Positions 10,023 through 20,000 of a DNA stretch of 53,982 bases are shown piece by piece (the stretch's first letter is position 1; each line of letters starts with the position of its first letter). Made by a program: the position numbers and the translations under genes. Source of the stretch: a bacterium (GTDB lineage: Bacteria > Zhuqueibacterota > QNDG01 > JAGLOF01); NCBI GenBank assembly GCA_023139105.1, contig JAGLOF010000077.1, positions 1-53,982 of the forward strand, read 5' to 3'. The notes beneath the pieces were generated by a model. It was not told the origin of the DNA. It did no database searches and saw nothing but the letters and a program-made list of their open reading frames with translations.

Positions 10023-10646
10023 ATGCTGAAATGGGTCAATCCCGCATGGACTTCATTTTTGATTCCATGGGCAATCTTTAAAGGTAATTCTTCTGAAATT
10101 TATTTTACTTTTGATGACGGCCCGCATCCGGAATATACACCGGCTGTCCTGGATGTGCTGAAGATCAATGAAATAAAGGCTACGTTCTTCCTCCGGGGTA
10201 CGAGGATTTCAGGTAATGAAGCAATAGTTCGACGCATCGCTGATGAGGGACATGTCATAGGAAATCATGCATGGTCTCATACTCCATTGTGGTTCAAGTC
10301 TAATAATACAATTCGCAATGAGATTGAGACTACGGCAGAAGCTGTCAAAGTTATTACCGGTAGACGTACAATCCTGTTTCGCCCCCCCTACGGTCGATTC
10401 GATTCACGATTTAAATGTATATTGCGTGAGACTTCTCACAAAATGGTATTATGGAGCTTGCTTGCTTACGACTGGACTGCAGATCATCCCGGGCAGGTTA
10501 TGCATACGGTGAAGAGACACCTGCACCCTGGTGCCATAATGACCTTTCATGACGGCCATGCCTGCGGTGACATGCTGCCTGAAATCCTGATCGCTGTAAT
10601 TGCCCTGGCCGGGCAGGCAGGGCTACGGTTTGGAGTGTTGAGCTGA
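10023..10646 (+). CDS. Polysaccharide deacetylase (NodB/CE4 family)
   Basis: 207 aa. The start at 10023 is preferred because AAGAGG lies 6-7 nt upstream; the longer frame begins with GTG at 9987 without a matching site. The CE4 motifs are all present: TFDDGPH (catalytic-base and metal Asp), HAWSHTP (HxxxxH metal ligands), RPPYGRF, a W-x-A-Y-D-W-like segment (LLAYDWTAD) and IMTFHDGH near the end. Members remove N- or O-acetyl groups from chitin-like or peptidoglycan glycans. There is no clear signal peptide, although the hydrophobic N-terminus (WTSFLIPWAIF) may associate with the membrane. It is the last gene of the first plus-strand run. Confidence 0.88.
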   Translation: MLKWVNPAWTSFLIPWAIFKGNSSEIYFTFDDGPHPEYTPAVLDVLKINEIKATFFLRGTRISGNEAIVRRIADEGHVIGNHAWSHTPLWFKSNNTIRNEIETTAEAVKVITGRRTILFRPPYGRFDSRFKCILRETSHKMVLWSLLAYDWTADHPGQVMHTVKRHLHPGAIMTFHDGHACGDMLPEILIAVIALAGQAGLRFGVLS

Positions 10647-10765
10647 AGTCGTATTTGATGTAAATGTTTTTTATTTCACTTCCGGTCACTTATTTTTTCC
10701 CTCAACGACGCAAAGAACACAGAGATAATTTAAAATGATAGTTTTGCATGTTTGCAAAAAAATGC

Positions 10766-10794
10766 TTGACATCTATAGATAATCCTCGTATTTT
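10766..10794 (+). promoter_or_regulatory. Sigma70-like promoter of the DUF4143 ATPase gene
   Basis: TTGACA at 10766-10771, a 17-nt spacer, then TATTTT at 10789-10794, 31 nt before the ATG at 10825. It sits in the 166-nt gap after the deacetylase, which otherwise holds no gene; the gap also contains CGACGCAAAGAACACAGAGA (10704-10723), a remnant-like sequence common in environmental genomes. Confidence 0.5.
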
Positions 10795-10824
10795 GGAATT
10801 AATAACTCCAGAATGAGGGGCAAA

Positions 10825-11988
10825 ATGGAATTAGAAATTCCCAGATGCTTTAATATGTCGATTCAAAGTTATTTTTTATTCGGCCCCCGTGGGACCGGTA
10901 AATCTACTTATCTTCGTTCTACCTACCCTGAGGCATTATATATTGATTTACTGAAACCTGATATTCAGAGGAAGTATCTTGCTCGGCCAGAGACTATAAT
11001 TGAGCAGGTTCATGCTCATCCTGAATCTATTATTATTATTATCGATGAGATTCAAAAAGTACCTGCGATACTGGATGCAGTGCATGCTCTTATTGAGGAA
11101 AAACAGGGTTATCGGTTCATATTAACCGGTTCCAGTGCACGAAAACTTAAACGATCAGGTGTAGATCTTTTAGCAGGACGTGTTATTTTGAGGCAGATGC
11201 ACCCTTTCCTCCTTTCGGAATTGGGAGACCGCTTTGATTTTGACCGTGCTTTGAATATAGGTTTGCTCCCTTTAGTCACATTTTCTTTAGATCCACTGGA
11301 GACACTTCATGCCTATATTGCTCTCTATATACGTGAAGAAGTACAGTATGAGGGATTAGTACGAAATATTGGTAATTTTACTCGTTTTTTAGAGGTAATC
11401 AGTTTTTCACATGGTGCTGTACTGAATATTAGCAATGTAGCCCGAGAATGTGAAGTGGAAAGAAAAGTTGTTGAAAATTATATTACTATCCTTGAGGATA
11501 TTCTTCTGGGAACAAGATTAAGGATTTTTTCCAAAAGGGCGAAGCGGGCATTAATCACGCATCCAAAGTTTTATCTATTTGATACAGGCGTTTTTAAGAC
11601 TTTACGTCCTAAAGGCCCGTTGGACAGTACGCATGAGATTGATGGGGCTGGTCTTGAGGGTTTAGTGTTCCAGCATTTAGTGGCTTGGAATGCGTATAAA
11701 AGTCACCCTTTTGAAATATTTTTCTGGCGATCACGCGGAGGTGTGGAAGTTGATTTTATACTTTATGGAGAAGATGGTATTTATGCAATTGAAGTAAAAA
11801 ATACAGATAAAATAAGACCTGCTGATTTACGTGGTCTAAGAGAGTTCAAGCATGATTATCCACAATGCAAAACTTTACTCCTTTATCGTGGTAAGGAGCG
11901 GTTCCTCAAAAATCAGATTTTATGTCTTCCGTGTGATAAATTCTTAAGTGCTATGCATCCCGATTGTACATTCGATTCTTTGTTATGA
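10825..11988 (+). CDS. AAA-type ATPase with DUF4143 domain
   Basis: 387 aa from the ATG at 10825, chosen over the ATG at 10813 because GAGGGG lies 4 nt upstream. The N-terminal AAA_14 domain has Walker A GPRGTGKST (20-28) and a Walker B followed by DEIQK (about 78); an ILTGSSARKLKR sensor-like motif follows. The C-terminal DUF4143 part ends in a restriction-nuclease-like core, WRSRGGVEVDFIL then AIEVKNTD, giving a D-E-x-K pattern. These proteins are common, often single-gene accessory loci in bacteria and archaea; their role is not established. It has its own promoter and different surroundings from the preceding operon, consistent with an independently acquired cassette. Confidence 0.85.
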   Translation: MELEIPRCFNMSIQSYFLFGPRGTGKSTYLRSTYPEALYIDLLKPDIQRKYLARPETIIEQVHAHPESIIIIIDEIQKVPAILDAVHALIEEKQGYRFILTGSSARKLKRSGVDLLAGRVILRQMHPFLLSELGDRFDFDRALNIGLLPLVTFSLDPLETLHAYIALYIREEVQYEGLVRNIGNFTRFLEVISFSHGAVLNISNVARECEVERKVVENYITILEDILLGTRLRIFSKRAKRALITHPKFYLFDTGVFKTLRPKGPLDSTHEIDGAGLEGLVFQHLVAWNAYKSHPFEIFFWRSRGGVEVDFILYGEDGIYAIEVKNTDKIRPADLRGLREFKHDYPQCKTLLLYRGKERFLKNQILCLPCDKFLSAMHPDCTFDSLL

Positions 11989-12083
11989 ACATGAATTTGC
12001 CCCTCTGCCGTAAAACTGTTCAAATAGATATAAAGAAAAGTTTTAATTGGCGTGATGTTATGCCAACCTTGGTACACTGTCAA

Positions 12084-13220
12084 TTATTTCTGTGCCTCCA
12101 GGAAAACAAGCATGGCAAAGCTGCCCAGCCAGTGACCTCCCTCATATGCCGAGAGATCGATATGGTTCAATGCATTATTGGCATGGCTGGCTGCAGAATT
12201 GATCAGAATTTTTTTTATTTTGCTGTCATCAATATTTGAAGCAATGCCGAGCATACACCAGGCTCTGCTGAGGTTCAAACCATCCAGATGGACAATTTTC
12301 GGATCATTCCTGTCAGTAACAGTAACAGGATTGAGCATGTTTTTATCTGTCGCCTTTGACAGACCGGGCCAGAATTGACCAAGCCACTCTTCATATTCAT
12401 CCATGTTCAGTACGCGGTGCATGAGTTCTGCTTCCATTAACGCAGGTGAAAGAAAATCTTCACTGCCAGGCTCCCATGCAATGGGATAGTGATTGTCGGC
12501 AGCATAGAACTGTGTTGCTTTTTTAATGATAAGCTCTTCAAGAGAGCTATGTTCTGTAGCTCTTGCATAGTCCAGCGCAAAGGTTAAACCAAAGGCTGTA
12601 TTTGGGTGAACACCTGTGCGTATCGGATATGTCTGTTTTGGAAGATATTCCAGATATCGCATGGCAATTTCGTGGGCCAGGGGAGATACGGCCTCATACC
12701 ATTTTGAAAAACGGCTTTCATCTGCCGTATACAGTTCTTCTGCCAGTTTAAGAAGCCATGCCCATCCATAAGTTCTCTCAAATGATTTGCGGTTCTTCTG
12801 TTTGAAATATGCAACTTCCGCCTTTATATTTTGCACTGTAAGATGTTGGTCCAGTACGCGAATAATTTCAGCTGCTTCGGGTATATCAGGATATTGCTTG
12901 AGTACACTAATCAGGAGCCAGTGACCATGTACTGCAGAATGCCAGTCAAAGCAGCCGTAGAATGCAGGATGCAGCTTCCTGGGTGCTAATATTTCAGATG
13001 CATTATTCAATACATGCCCTGGTTTGTTGGGGTACTCCTGTTCGGCACTTTGCAGGGCCATTTGCGCAAAATGTGAGGCTCGTGACTCTGTAAGTGATAA
13101 AGATTTTTTTATTTCTTTTGCTGAGAATGTATCTCCGGAATCGGTAGGTGTACATGAAGTTATGCTCATTGCGGTAATAATAATGAATCCAAGCATTTTA
13201 TGTAAAATGAAACGGGTCAC
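12084..13220 (-). CDS. DUF2891 family lipoprotein
   Basis: 378 aa with a GTG start behind a perfect AGGAGG. Residues 1-23 are a lipoprotein signal ending in ITSC. The mature protein is an all-helical DUF2891 protein; the hallmark HPAFYGCFDWHSAVHGHW segment lies about 83-100, followed by RTYGWAWLLKLAEEL and later EGGHWLGSFAMLV. The repeated helical, Trp/His-rich pattern resembles an alpha/alpha-toroid, as in some sugar-processing enzymes, but no reaction is known for the family. The gene follows the sirtuin gene on the same strand after 43 nt, so the two may be co-transcribed. It converges with the DUF4143 gene; the 95-nt gap between them holds only a weak inverted repeat (TTGGC/GCCAA). Confidence 0.8.
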   Translation of the reverse strand: MTRFILHKMLGFIIITAMSITSCTPTDSGDTFSAKEIKKSLSLTESRASHFAQMALQSAEQEYPNKPGHVLNNASEILAPRKLHPAFYGCFDWHSAVHGHWLLISVLKQYPDIPEAAEIIRVLDQHLTVQNIKAEVAYFKQKNRKSFERTYGWAWLLKLAEELYTADESRFSKWYEAVSPLAHEIAMRYLEYLPKQTYPIRTGVHPNTAFGLTFALDYARATEHSSLEELIIKKATQFYAADNHYPIAWEPGSEDFLSPALMEAELMHRVLNMDEYEEWLGQFWPGLSKATDKNMLNPVTVTDRNDPKIVHLDGLNLSRAWCMLGIASNIDDSKIKKILINSAASHANNALNHIDLSAYEGGHWLGSFAMLVFLEAQK

Positions 13221-13263
13221 GGTCGGCCTCCTGTTTTATCAATATTCAGTACTTGATAGAATT

Positions 13264-14022
13264 TTATTCGTTCAAGACTGCATTTGTCAGGCGTTGCAGT
13301 ATCTCACTAGCTTTACCCTTGAGAAAACAATCACTTAGATTCTCAGTATAATTTGACGGTTCAATATTGATTTCAATTACGCGCCCTCCGTTGTGTTTAA
13401 CGACACCTGGCAGCATAGCGGCGGGCATCACTTCACCAGTTGATCCTATTACAATAATAAGATCAGCAATTTGTGCATGACCCAAAGATGTTTCCATGGT
13501 TTTTACCGGAATCATTTCTCCAAAAAATACAAAATCCGGTTTTAACGGGCCGCCACAGTCAAAGCATACAGGTGGGAAAGGTTTCCATTTTAGGTCAGTG
13601 GCTTGTATCTGCTTAAGACAGAGGCGGCAGTGCAATGTGTCAATTGTACCGTGATACTCAGATATGTTTTTCGTTCCTGCAGATTGATGCAGCGCATCTA
13701 TGTTCTGAGTTATCAGCCACTTAATATGGCCGGTTTTTTCTAACTTTGCCAGTGCGATATGAGCTGGATTAGGATGTGCCTTACCCATAAAATCATAGAA
13801 AATTTCTTTAAGAATCGGCCAGCTGGTTTTTGGATTACGTGTGAAATAACCAAGTTCTACACATTGTGGATTATAGTTATTCCACAGACCACCTTCTCCT
13901 CTGAAAGGTGGAATGCCACTCTCAACTGAAATGCCTGCACCTGTAAAAACAATAGTGTGTTGTGCAGTTTTGATCCATTGAGCAGCCAATTGTATATTTT
14001 TATCGAGCACTGTGTCTCTCAT
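13264..14022 (-). CDS. cobB: NAD-dependent protein deacylase, Sir2/CobB family
   Basis: 252 aa from the ATG at 14022; the longer frame adds 42 residues (basic, non-conserved) that do not belong to the sirtuin fold. Visible motifs: FTGAGISVESGIPPFRG (NAD-binding), TQNIDALH, catalytic His in YHGTID, a zinc site formed by CRLC and CFDC, VFFGEMIP, and VIGSTGEVMPA near the C-terminus. The enzyme removes acyl groups from lysines using NAD in the cytoplasm. The start has only a weak upstream purine stretch (AGAAAG), so the exact initiation codon is uncertain; Met31 of the longer frame is an alternative. Confidence 0.92.
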   Translation of the reverse strand: MRDTVLDKNIQLAAQWIKTAQHTIVFTGAGISVESGIPPFRGEGGLWNNYNPQCVELGYFTRNPKTSWPILKEIFYDFMGKAHPNPAHIALAKLEKTGHIKWLITQNIDALHQSAGTKNISEYHGTIDTLHCRLCLKQIQATDLKWKPFPPVCFDCGGPLKPDFVFFGEMIPVKTMETSLGHAQIADLIIVIGSTGEVMPAAMLPGVVKHNGGRVIEINIEPSNYTENLSDCFLKGKASEILQRLTNAVLNE

Positions 14023-14477
14023 GTCATGTCTTTCTGTTGTGCGGATATTGCACGGCATAAATTTTATTATTTTATAGGGCAATCTTTCGTGATAATAAAG
14101 AGAGCGACGGAGCAAATCTCCACGGATTATACACGGATATTTTACCAAGTGCCAATGGAGGAGCCAGAATCACTAAATTCACTTAGCACACGGAAAAAGA
14201 ACAGAACCTGCATACCTCAAATACCTTTTCAGTGTATTCTGTGTGTTCCGTGGTTGTTTTTACATGAGTTAGACACCCGGTGATGACGTAAAAAGAAGGA
14301 CAACAACCGGGGGCTGACCTTTTTAGACAGCCTCGTTATCTGCGGATTAATAATTCTCTTAAAAACTATTAAAGAAATTGTATGAAGAATTATAGCAAAA
14401 TGCAAGTTTAATTCAATTTTTGCATAAAAAAATCATTGATAAAACGTTAAAAATATTGTAATTTTTAACCATATATT
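14023..14477. other. 455-nt divergent intergenic region with remnant sequences
   Basis: No gene is supported here. It must hold the promoters of the divergent sirtuin and prmC genes. At about 14104-14275 there are stretches of the type 'accacggaacacacagaatacac' (read on the minus strand) that recur as low-complexity remnants in environmental genomes. At 14315-14334 GGCTG/CAGCC flank ACCTTTTTAGA; read on the minus strand the motif starts GAGGCTGTCTAAAAAGG, resembling an insertion-sequence terminus. The last 130 nt before prmC are strongly A/T-rich. Confidence 0.4.
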
Positions 14478-15410
14478 GTGAATACTACTAATCAAAATAC
14501 TACAGGTCTGCCAAATATCGAAAAAACTGTCTGGTTATTAATTGATGTGCTAAAAAAAGCAACGTCATTTTTGGAAATACGTGATATTGAATCTGCACGG
14601 TTGAATGCTGAGCGCCTATTGGCCCATGCACTTAATGTTACACGTGTTGATCTTTATCTAAGATATGATCAGCCTCTGGAGCCGGCAGAGAGAGAAAATT
14701 ATAAGTCTTTGCTGCACAGGCGTGCAAACGGGGAACCGCTCCAGTATATTCTGGGTGAAACTGAATTTATGTCATTGGCTTTTTCAGTGAATCCTGCGGT
14801 ATTGATTCCACGACCTGAGACAGAGTCATTAGTGGAGCTGGTGATACGCAGGTATGCTGGTCGCGGACCTGTCAGAATGCTGGATATCGGGACGGGCAGT
14901 GGTGCAATTGCTGTCAGTCTTGCACATTACTGTCCGCAAGCAGAAATTTTTGCCGTTGATGTATCAACTGAGGCTTTGACAATGGCAGAGCATAATGCTG
15001 ATGCTAATTCGGTTGCACAACGTATTCATTGGATACATGGGGATCTCTTTTCGCCCGAGTTCGTACAAGTTCTTGACGGATCGTTTGATGTAATCATTTC
15101 TAATCCGCCCTATGTGTCACTGAATGAATGGGACGGACTACCTGTAGAAATACGCAGTCATGAACCCCGCCTTGCACTATGTGATGAGGGCGATGGTCTG
15201 GCGGCTTATCGTAGATTAGCTCGGATATCATCGGATTTGCTATCTGATTCGGGGTGTATATATGTTGAGGTTGGGGATACGCAGGCAGCTACAGTGATGA
15301 GATATTTCAAAGAAGCCGGATTAGTTGATCTGAAGATTCATCCTGATTTAAATGGTATTGGACGTATTGTGGAGGGGCGAGGAGCTGGAGGTTACAGGAA
15401 TTTTGAGTAG
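14478..15410 (+). CDS. prmC: Peptide chain release factor N(5)-glutamine methyltransferase
   Basis: 310 aa. PrmC methylates the Gln of the GGQ motif of release factors RF1/RF2 using SAM. The N-terminal helical substrate-binding domain (about 20-90) is followed by PRPETESLVE (112-120), the SAM motif LDIGTGSGAIAVSLA (135-149) and the diagnostic NPPY at 209-212. The family is normally about 280-290 aa; the start is GTG at 14478 with no convincing Shine-Dalgarno, and the first ~15 residues could be an over-extension. The C-terminus ends in LNGIGRIVEGR, typical of the family. Confidence 0.93.
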   Translation: MNTTNQNTTGLPNIEKTVWLLIDVLKKATSFLEIRDIESARLNAERLLAHALNVTRVDLYLRYDQPLEPAERENYKSLLHRRANGEPLQYILGETEFMSLAFSVNPAVLIPRPETESLVELVIRRYAGRGPVRMLDIGTGSGAIAVSLAHYCPQAEIFAVDVSTEALTMAEHNADANSVAQRIHWIHGDLFSPEFVQVLDGSFDVIISNPPYVSLNEWDGLPVEIRSHEPRLALCDEGDGLAAYRRLARISSDLLSDSGCIYVEVGDTQAATVMRYFKEAGLVDLKIHPDLNGIGRIVEGRGAGGYRNFE

Positions 15411-15431
15411 ATAAATCGGTATAGGCGAGTG

Positions 15432-15509
15432 ATGAAAAGAATTAAAATATTTATTAGTAGTGGTCAAGCGGAATTTGCCAACGAAAGAAGTGCATTAAAT
15501 AAATCTTAG
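15432..15509 (+). pseudogene. 5' remnant of a DUF4062/AlbA_2-type accessory protein gene
   Basis: A 25-codon frame reads MKRIKIFISSGQAEFANERS and stops after five more residues. That is the N-terminal signature of proteins starting 'K-x-F-I-S-S-x-Q-x-E-F-A-x-E-R-x-A-L', which are normally several hundred residues long and common in defence-like and accessory loci. No continuation is found in any frame before the next gene begins at 15518, whose ribosome binding site (GGAG) overlaps the stop. I take it as the leftover of a deleted gene. Confidence 0.6.
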
Positions 15510-15517
15510 GAGAACCT

Positions 15518-16933
15518 ATGAATCCAAATATATTTAGAATGTATGATATCAGAGGTATTGCTGATACAGATTTAAATAGTAAAGATGTTACATTGATAGG
15601 CCGGGCTTTTGGCACGTATATGAAGCGTCAGGGTTATAAGTTCATAAGTGTTGGCTGTGACGTGAGGCTTACCTCCGAACGGATTAAATCTGCGTTGGCT
15701 GAGGGCATACTCTCAACAGGTATCGATGTTATCGACATCGGCATCTGTCCTACACCAGTGGTGTATTTTTCAATTGATCATCTTAAAACCGATGGCAGTG
15801 TGATGATTACAGGCAGTCATAATCCAATTGAATACAATGGTCTTAAGTTGAATGAGGGGATGCTCTCACTCTATGGAGATCAGATTCTTCATCTGAAAAA
15901 ACTTATTGAAGAAGATGATTTTGAAGCCGGACATGGTCGTCTGTCTTTTTCAGAGATAATTCCAGCATATAAGGCAATGGTAAAAGAAAAAATTTCAATT
16001 AAAAGGCCTTTTAAAATAGTCATTGACTCCGGTAACGGTACTGCCGGGCCAATTGCACCTGAACTATTTGAATCCATGGGCTGTGAAGTAATCAGGCTCT
16101 ACTGTGAACCCGACGGTACTTTCCCCAATCACCTGCCTGATCCTACGGTGCTTAAATATATTAAAGACCTGCGCCGTTTGGTGGTTGAAGAAAAGGCTGA
16201 TTTTGGTCTTGGTTATGACGGCGATTCTGACCGGGTAGGTTTGATTGATGAAAAGGGCCGCGTGGTATTTGCCGACCAGATATTGGCCTTAATGGCTAAA
16301 GATGTTCTTTCCCGTTGTCCCGGTGAAAAAATTATCTATGATGTGAAATGTTCACAGATGCTGCCTGAAGTGGTAAAGGCAGCCGGTGGTGAGCCAGTGA
16401 TTTATAAAACCGGACATTCATTGATCAAAAAGAAATTAAAGGAAGAGAATGCACCGCTGGGCGGTGAAATGTCCGGTCATATCTTCTTTAAAGAAGGATT
16501 TTATGGATTTGATGATGGTATTTTTGTTTCATTCCGGGTTGCACAGTTTCTTGCCGGGCAGGATCGCCCTTTAAGTGCGCTGGTTGATGAATTACCACAA
16601 TTTTGTTCTACACCGGAGATTCGTATTAGCTGTCCCGATGAAGAGAAATTTGCAATTGTAGAACAATTGACAGAGGAATTTAAAAAAGAGTATGATGTCA
16701 TTGATATTGATGGTGCCAGGGTATTATTTGGTGATGGCTGGGGTCTTGTTCGCGTTTCAAATACGCAACCAATTCTGGTCATGCGTTTTGAGGCCAGAAC
16801 AGAAGAGAGACTCAAGGAAATTACTGATCTGTTTAGGTTAAAACTTTCGGCATATCCATCAGTACTCATTGATGAAATGGATGAAATGGATGAAATGGAT
16901 GAAATGGATGAAATGGATGAAATGGATGAATAG
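15518..16933 (+). CDS. Phosphomannomutase/phosphoglucomutase (alpha-D-phosphohexomutase)
   Basis: 471 aa, cytoplasmic, interconverting hexose 1- and 6-phosphates for nucleotide-sugar and glycan synthesis. The phosphoserine loop is TGSHNP (Ser100; most relatives have TASHNP), the metal-binding loop is DGDSDR (234-239), the sugar-binding loop is GGEMSGHIFF and the C-terminal phosphate-binding loop is RVSNTQPILVMRFEART. Together these fit the AlgC/ManB bifunctional branch. The body ends near SVLID, after which a 9-bp tandem repeat encodes an acidic DEM tail not found in the family. GGAG precedes the ATG by 7 nt. Confidence 0.92.
   Translation: MNPNIFRMYDIRGIADTDLNSKDVTLIGRAFGTYMKRQGYKFISVGCDVRLTSERIKSALAEGILSTGIDVIDIGICPTPVVYFSIDHLKTDGSVMITGSHNPIEYNGLKLNEGMLSLYGDQILHLKKLIEEDDFEAGHGRLSFSEIIPAYKAMVKEKISIKRPFKIVIDSGNGTAGPIAPELFESMGCEVIRLYCEPDGTFPNHLPDPTVLKYIKDLRRLVVEEKADFGLGYDGDSDRVGLIDEKGRVVFADQILALMAKDVLSRCPGEKIIYDVKCSQMLPEVVKAAGGEPVIYKTGHSLIKKKLKEENAPLGGEMSGHIFFKEGFYGFDDGIFVSFRVAQFLAGQDRPLSALVDELPQFCSTPEIRISCPDEEKFAIVEQLTEEFKKEYDVIDIDGARVLFGDGWGLVRVSNTQPILVMRFEARTEERLKEITDLFRLKLSAYPSVLIDEMDEMDEMDEMDEMDEMDE
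16871..16930 (+). repeat. 9-bp tandem repeat (GATGAAATG)x6.7 inside the phosphohexomutase gene
   Basis: Six perfect copies of GATGAAATG followed by GATGAA run straight into the TAG stop. They encode (Asp-Glu-Met)6-Asp-Glu. As the unit is a multiple of three, copy-number change would alter only the length of the acidic tail, not the frame. Confidence 0.97.
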
Positions 16934-17097
16934 GTCTGGCATGATCTTGGTAGGTTTTTTACAATATTTTGTAGTTGTATGTCATTATAGGCATAAATAT
17001 GGTGTTTTAGTAAGGGGCATGGCTGGATATTGAACAGTTTTATCAGTGGCTTTTCGGTCGGAATTGAACCAGCTATACAATATATTGGAGTCTAAGG

Positions 17098-20000
17098 ATG
17101 TTACGCCGTATATTCTATATTTTAATGTTCTCCACATTGGCCTTTAGCAGTACTTTTGCGCAATCAATATGGCAGGGCCCAAGCCGTGTCTGTGGTGGTA
17201 ACTGTATTGATTTTGTTATTAATCCGGTTACCGGTAATTTGCATGTAGCTGCAGGCAACCAGTATCATGGCCTTATCTATACTGTTCTGGATTCTGTTGG
17301 TAATCAAATATCAGAAGAGGTGCTGGATTCTACTGCACCTGAAGGCAATCTGAACTGGGGCCCTACCATAGTACTGGATTCTGATGGTTACGCCCATATC
17401 GTTTATAAATATAGTATTCATTTTAATCATACTGATGATGGTCCATGGGAACCCGATTATAATATCGGGTACTTGCGCCAAAATTCGGAAGGATGGAGTA
17501 GCCGCATTAAGGTGGCTAGCAATGTCTGGCGTGGTTATGTATTAAGAATGGATATTGACAGTGAAGATCGTATTCATCTTGGAATCAGTTCTGTTAAGGA
17601 AGAACTCTTAGGCCAGGGGCCTTATGGTAATATTACATACTATCGTATTGTTGACGGTAGTATAAATATGACCCAGGAACTATTGCCTGATGTTGAAAAG
17701 CAATACCGTTTTGACAGCCGTTTTGAATTTGCTGTAACTCCGGATGATAATGTTCATCTGTTAATCGGAAATCCTGATTATACTTTCGGTGTTAAACATA
17801 TCACATATCTTCGTTCAACGGATCATGGTGACTCATGGCATTTTATGGAAGACCTGTTTGCAGGAGATGCAGATGATAGAGGCGGTGCTCCCGATCTCTT
17901 TGCGGCAGCCAATGGCGATCTGCACATGGTATATGGCACACTTAGAGGCTCGGATAATCGGGGTAATATTCGTTATATCCGTTATAAAGGCAATTTTAAG
18001 AACCAGATGTCTACTGTACCATCTCCCTATATCGTAGAAGGTGGTTGGGGTAATGCCTCTGTAGCTTCAACTGCTAATAGTGATTATATTGCTGTAGCTT
18101 ATTTTAGTCACAGAGGGTATGGGTCTATCTATGCAACCATTTCAGATGATGGAGGTCAATCATGGTCTGAGCCGGAACGTATTATTAAAGACGCAATTGA
18201 CAACGTCGATGATGGCCGTAATACACATCTGGTGAGAGCGCATAAAAATCATATTTATCTTATTTTTCCTGCCGGAAATAATTCATACCTAAGATATATA
18301 CGAAATCTGGGCGATTCTCGCCCCATAGCGAGCCTTGGAGGTGACTATACTGCCTTTGAAGGTGATGTTGTTACATTAGATGGCAGTGCTTCATTTGATG
18401 AAGGGACTAATCCCGGGATTACTAAATATTCCTGGGAATGGACTGGTGAAGGTGTAGCAGATACAATTACAGCTTCTGCACAGATAGATGTGGTTTTCAA
18501 AGATGATCTTATCGGCCAACTGATACTTGAAGTAACAGATAATGCAGGTTTAACAGATCGTGATACGGTAAGTTTGACTATTTATAATGCAGCACCTTCA
18601 GTAGAAATTACCGGCCTAAGAAGCATTGGTGAGGGTGATACATTAAGACTTGGAAGTATTATATCAGATCAGGGAGTAGATGATACTCATACTTTATCAT
18701 GGACATTGGGTGATGGAAAGACAGATACTGCCAGTCAGGTATGGACAGTCTATGCCGATGAGTCCAGCCGGATAATAGAACTTACAGTAGTTGATGATGA
18801 TGGCCTCACAGGCTCCGATACTATTCATGTTACTGTTGCAAACCTTCCTCCAACAGCAGATGCAGGAGGCCCATACAGTGTTGCACCCAATGAGGCCATA
18901 ACATTGATCGGTACAGGTACTGATCCCGGCACAGAAGATGTTTTGACCGGACATTGGGATCTGGATGGCAATGGTATTTTTGAAACAGCGGGTTTCTCTA
19001 CAAATATAAGTTTTGTGGCCTCTGGTGAGTATTTCGTATATTTTGAAGTACGTGATGGTGATGGAGGTTCACACCGGGTTGCAGCTCAAGTTAATGTGGA
19101 TAATGCGGCACCGGTCATAGCGGGACTTGTCGGGCAAACTATATTGGAAGGGCAGACATTTTTACCTGTTGAGCTTGATAATTTTGTGTCGGATAATGAG
19201 CATTCGACAGATCGGCTCAGTTGGACTGTTACAGGATATACGGATCTGTTGATCAATATTTCCGATACCCGAATACTCACTGTTGCAGTGCCGGATACTG
19301 AGTGGGCGGGCCAGGAGACATTGACATTAATCGTATCAGATCCAGTGGGTATGGCTGATACTACAGATGTGGAATTTGAAGTTGTCTCGATTAATGATCG
19401 ACCAATGTGGATGGGGCAGTATGAGTTCACTTTGAATGAAGATGATACACTACAAATCCCTATGAGTTACCTGCGTACCCTGGTCACTGATGCTGATCAT
19501 GAGCCGGATCAATTGACTTTCAGCATTGCCCAAAATCAATTTATTGATGGCGGTGTAGATGGATCCGGCAATCAGTGGTTATTTTGGGGGGCTCCGAACT
19601 GGTATGGTCAGGAGACAGTGCATTGGATTGTGACAGATGCTGCTGATGATAGTTCACATTTATCTGTACCAATCACAATTGAGAGTATTCCTGACTCTCC
19701 AAATCCTTTTTATCTACTCAGTCCAATGAATATTGATTCTACTGCCTGGCCTGATTCTATACGATTCAATTGGTTCTCTACAACAGACCCGGATTCTAAT
19801 GATTCTGTCTTTTATGTATTATATATAAGCAGTCAGGGTGGATCAGCAACCTGGTCTCATACTTCTTCAACCTTGCTGGATACTACATATCTTCTTGAAA
19901 TACCTGAAAACACTGAAGTTGGACTTTATTTCTGGTGGATAGAGGCCGTGGATGTTACGGGTAATACAATGGAAAGTGCTTCAAGTGGTACCATTTTGAT

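Noticed and set aside
10813..10824. Upstream ATG as the start of the DUF4143 ATPase gene
   Set aside because: The GAGGGG between the two ATG codons fits the second as start; the first has no upstream site.
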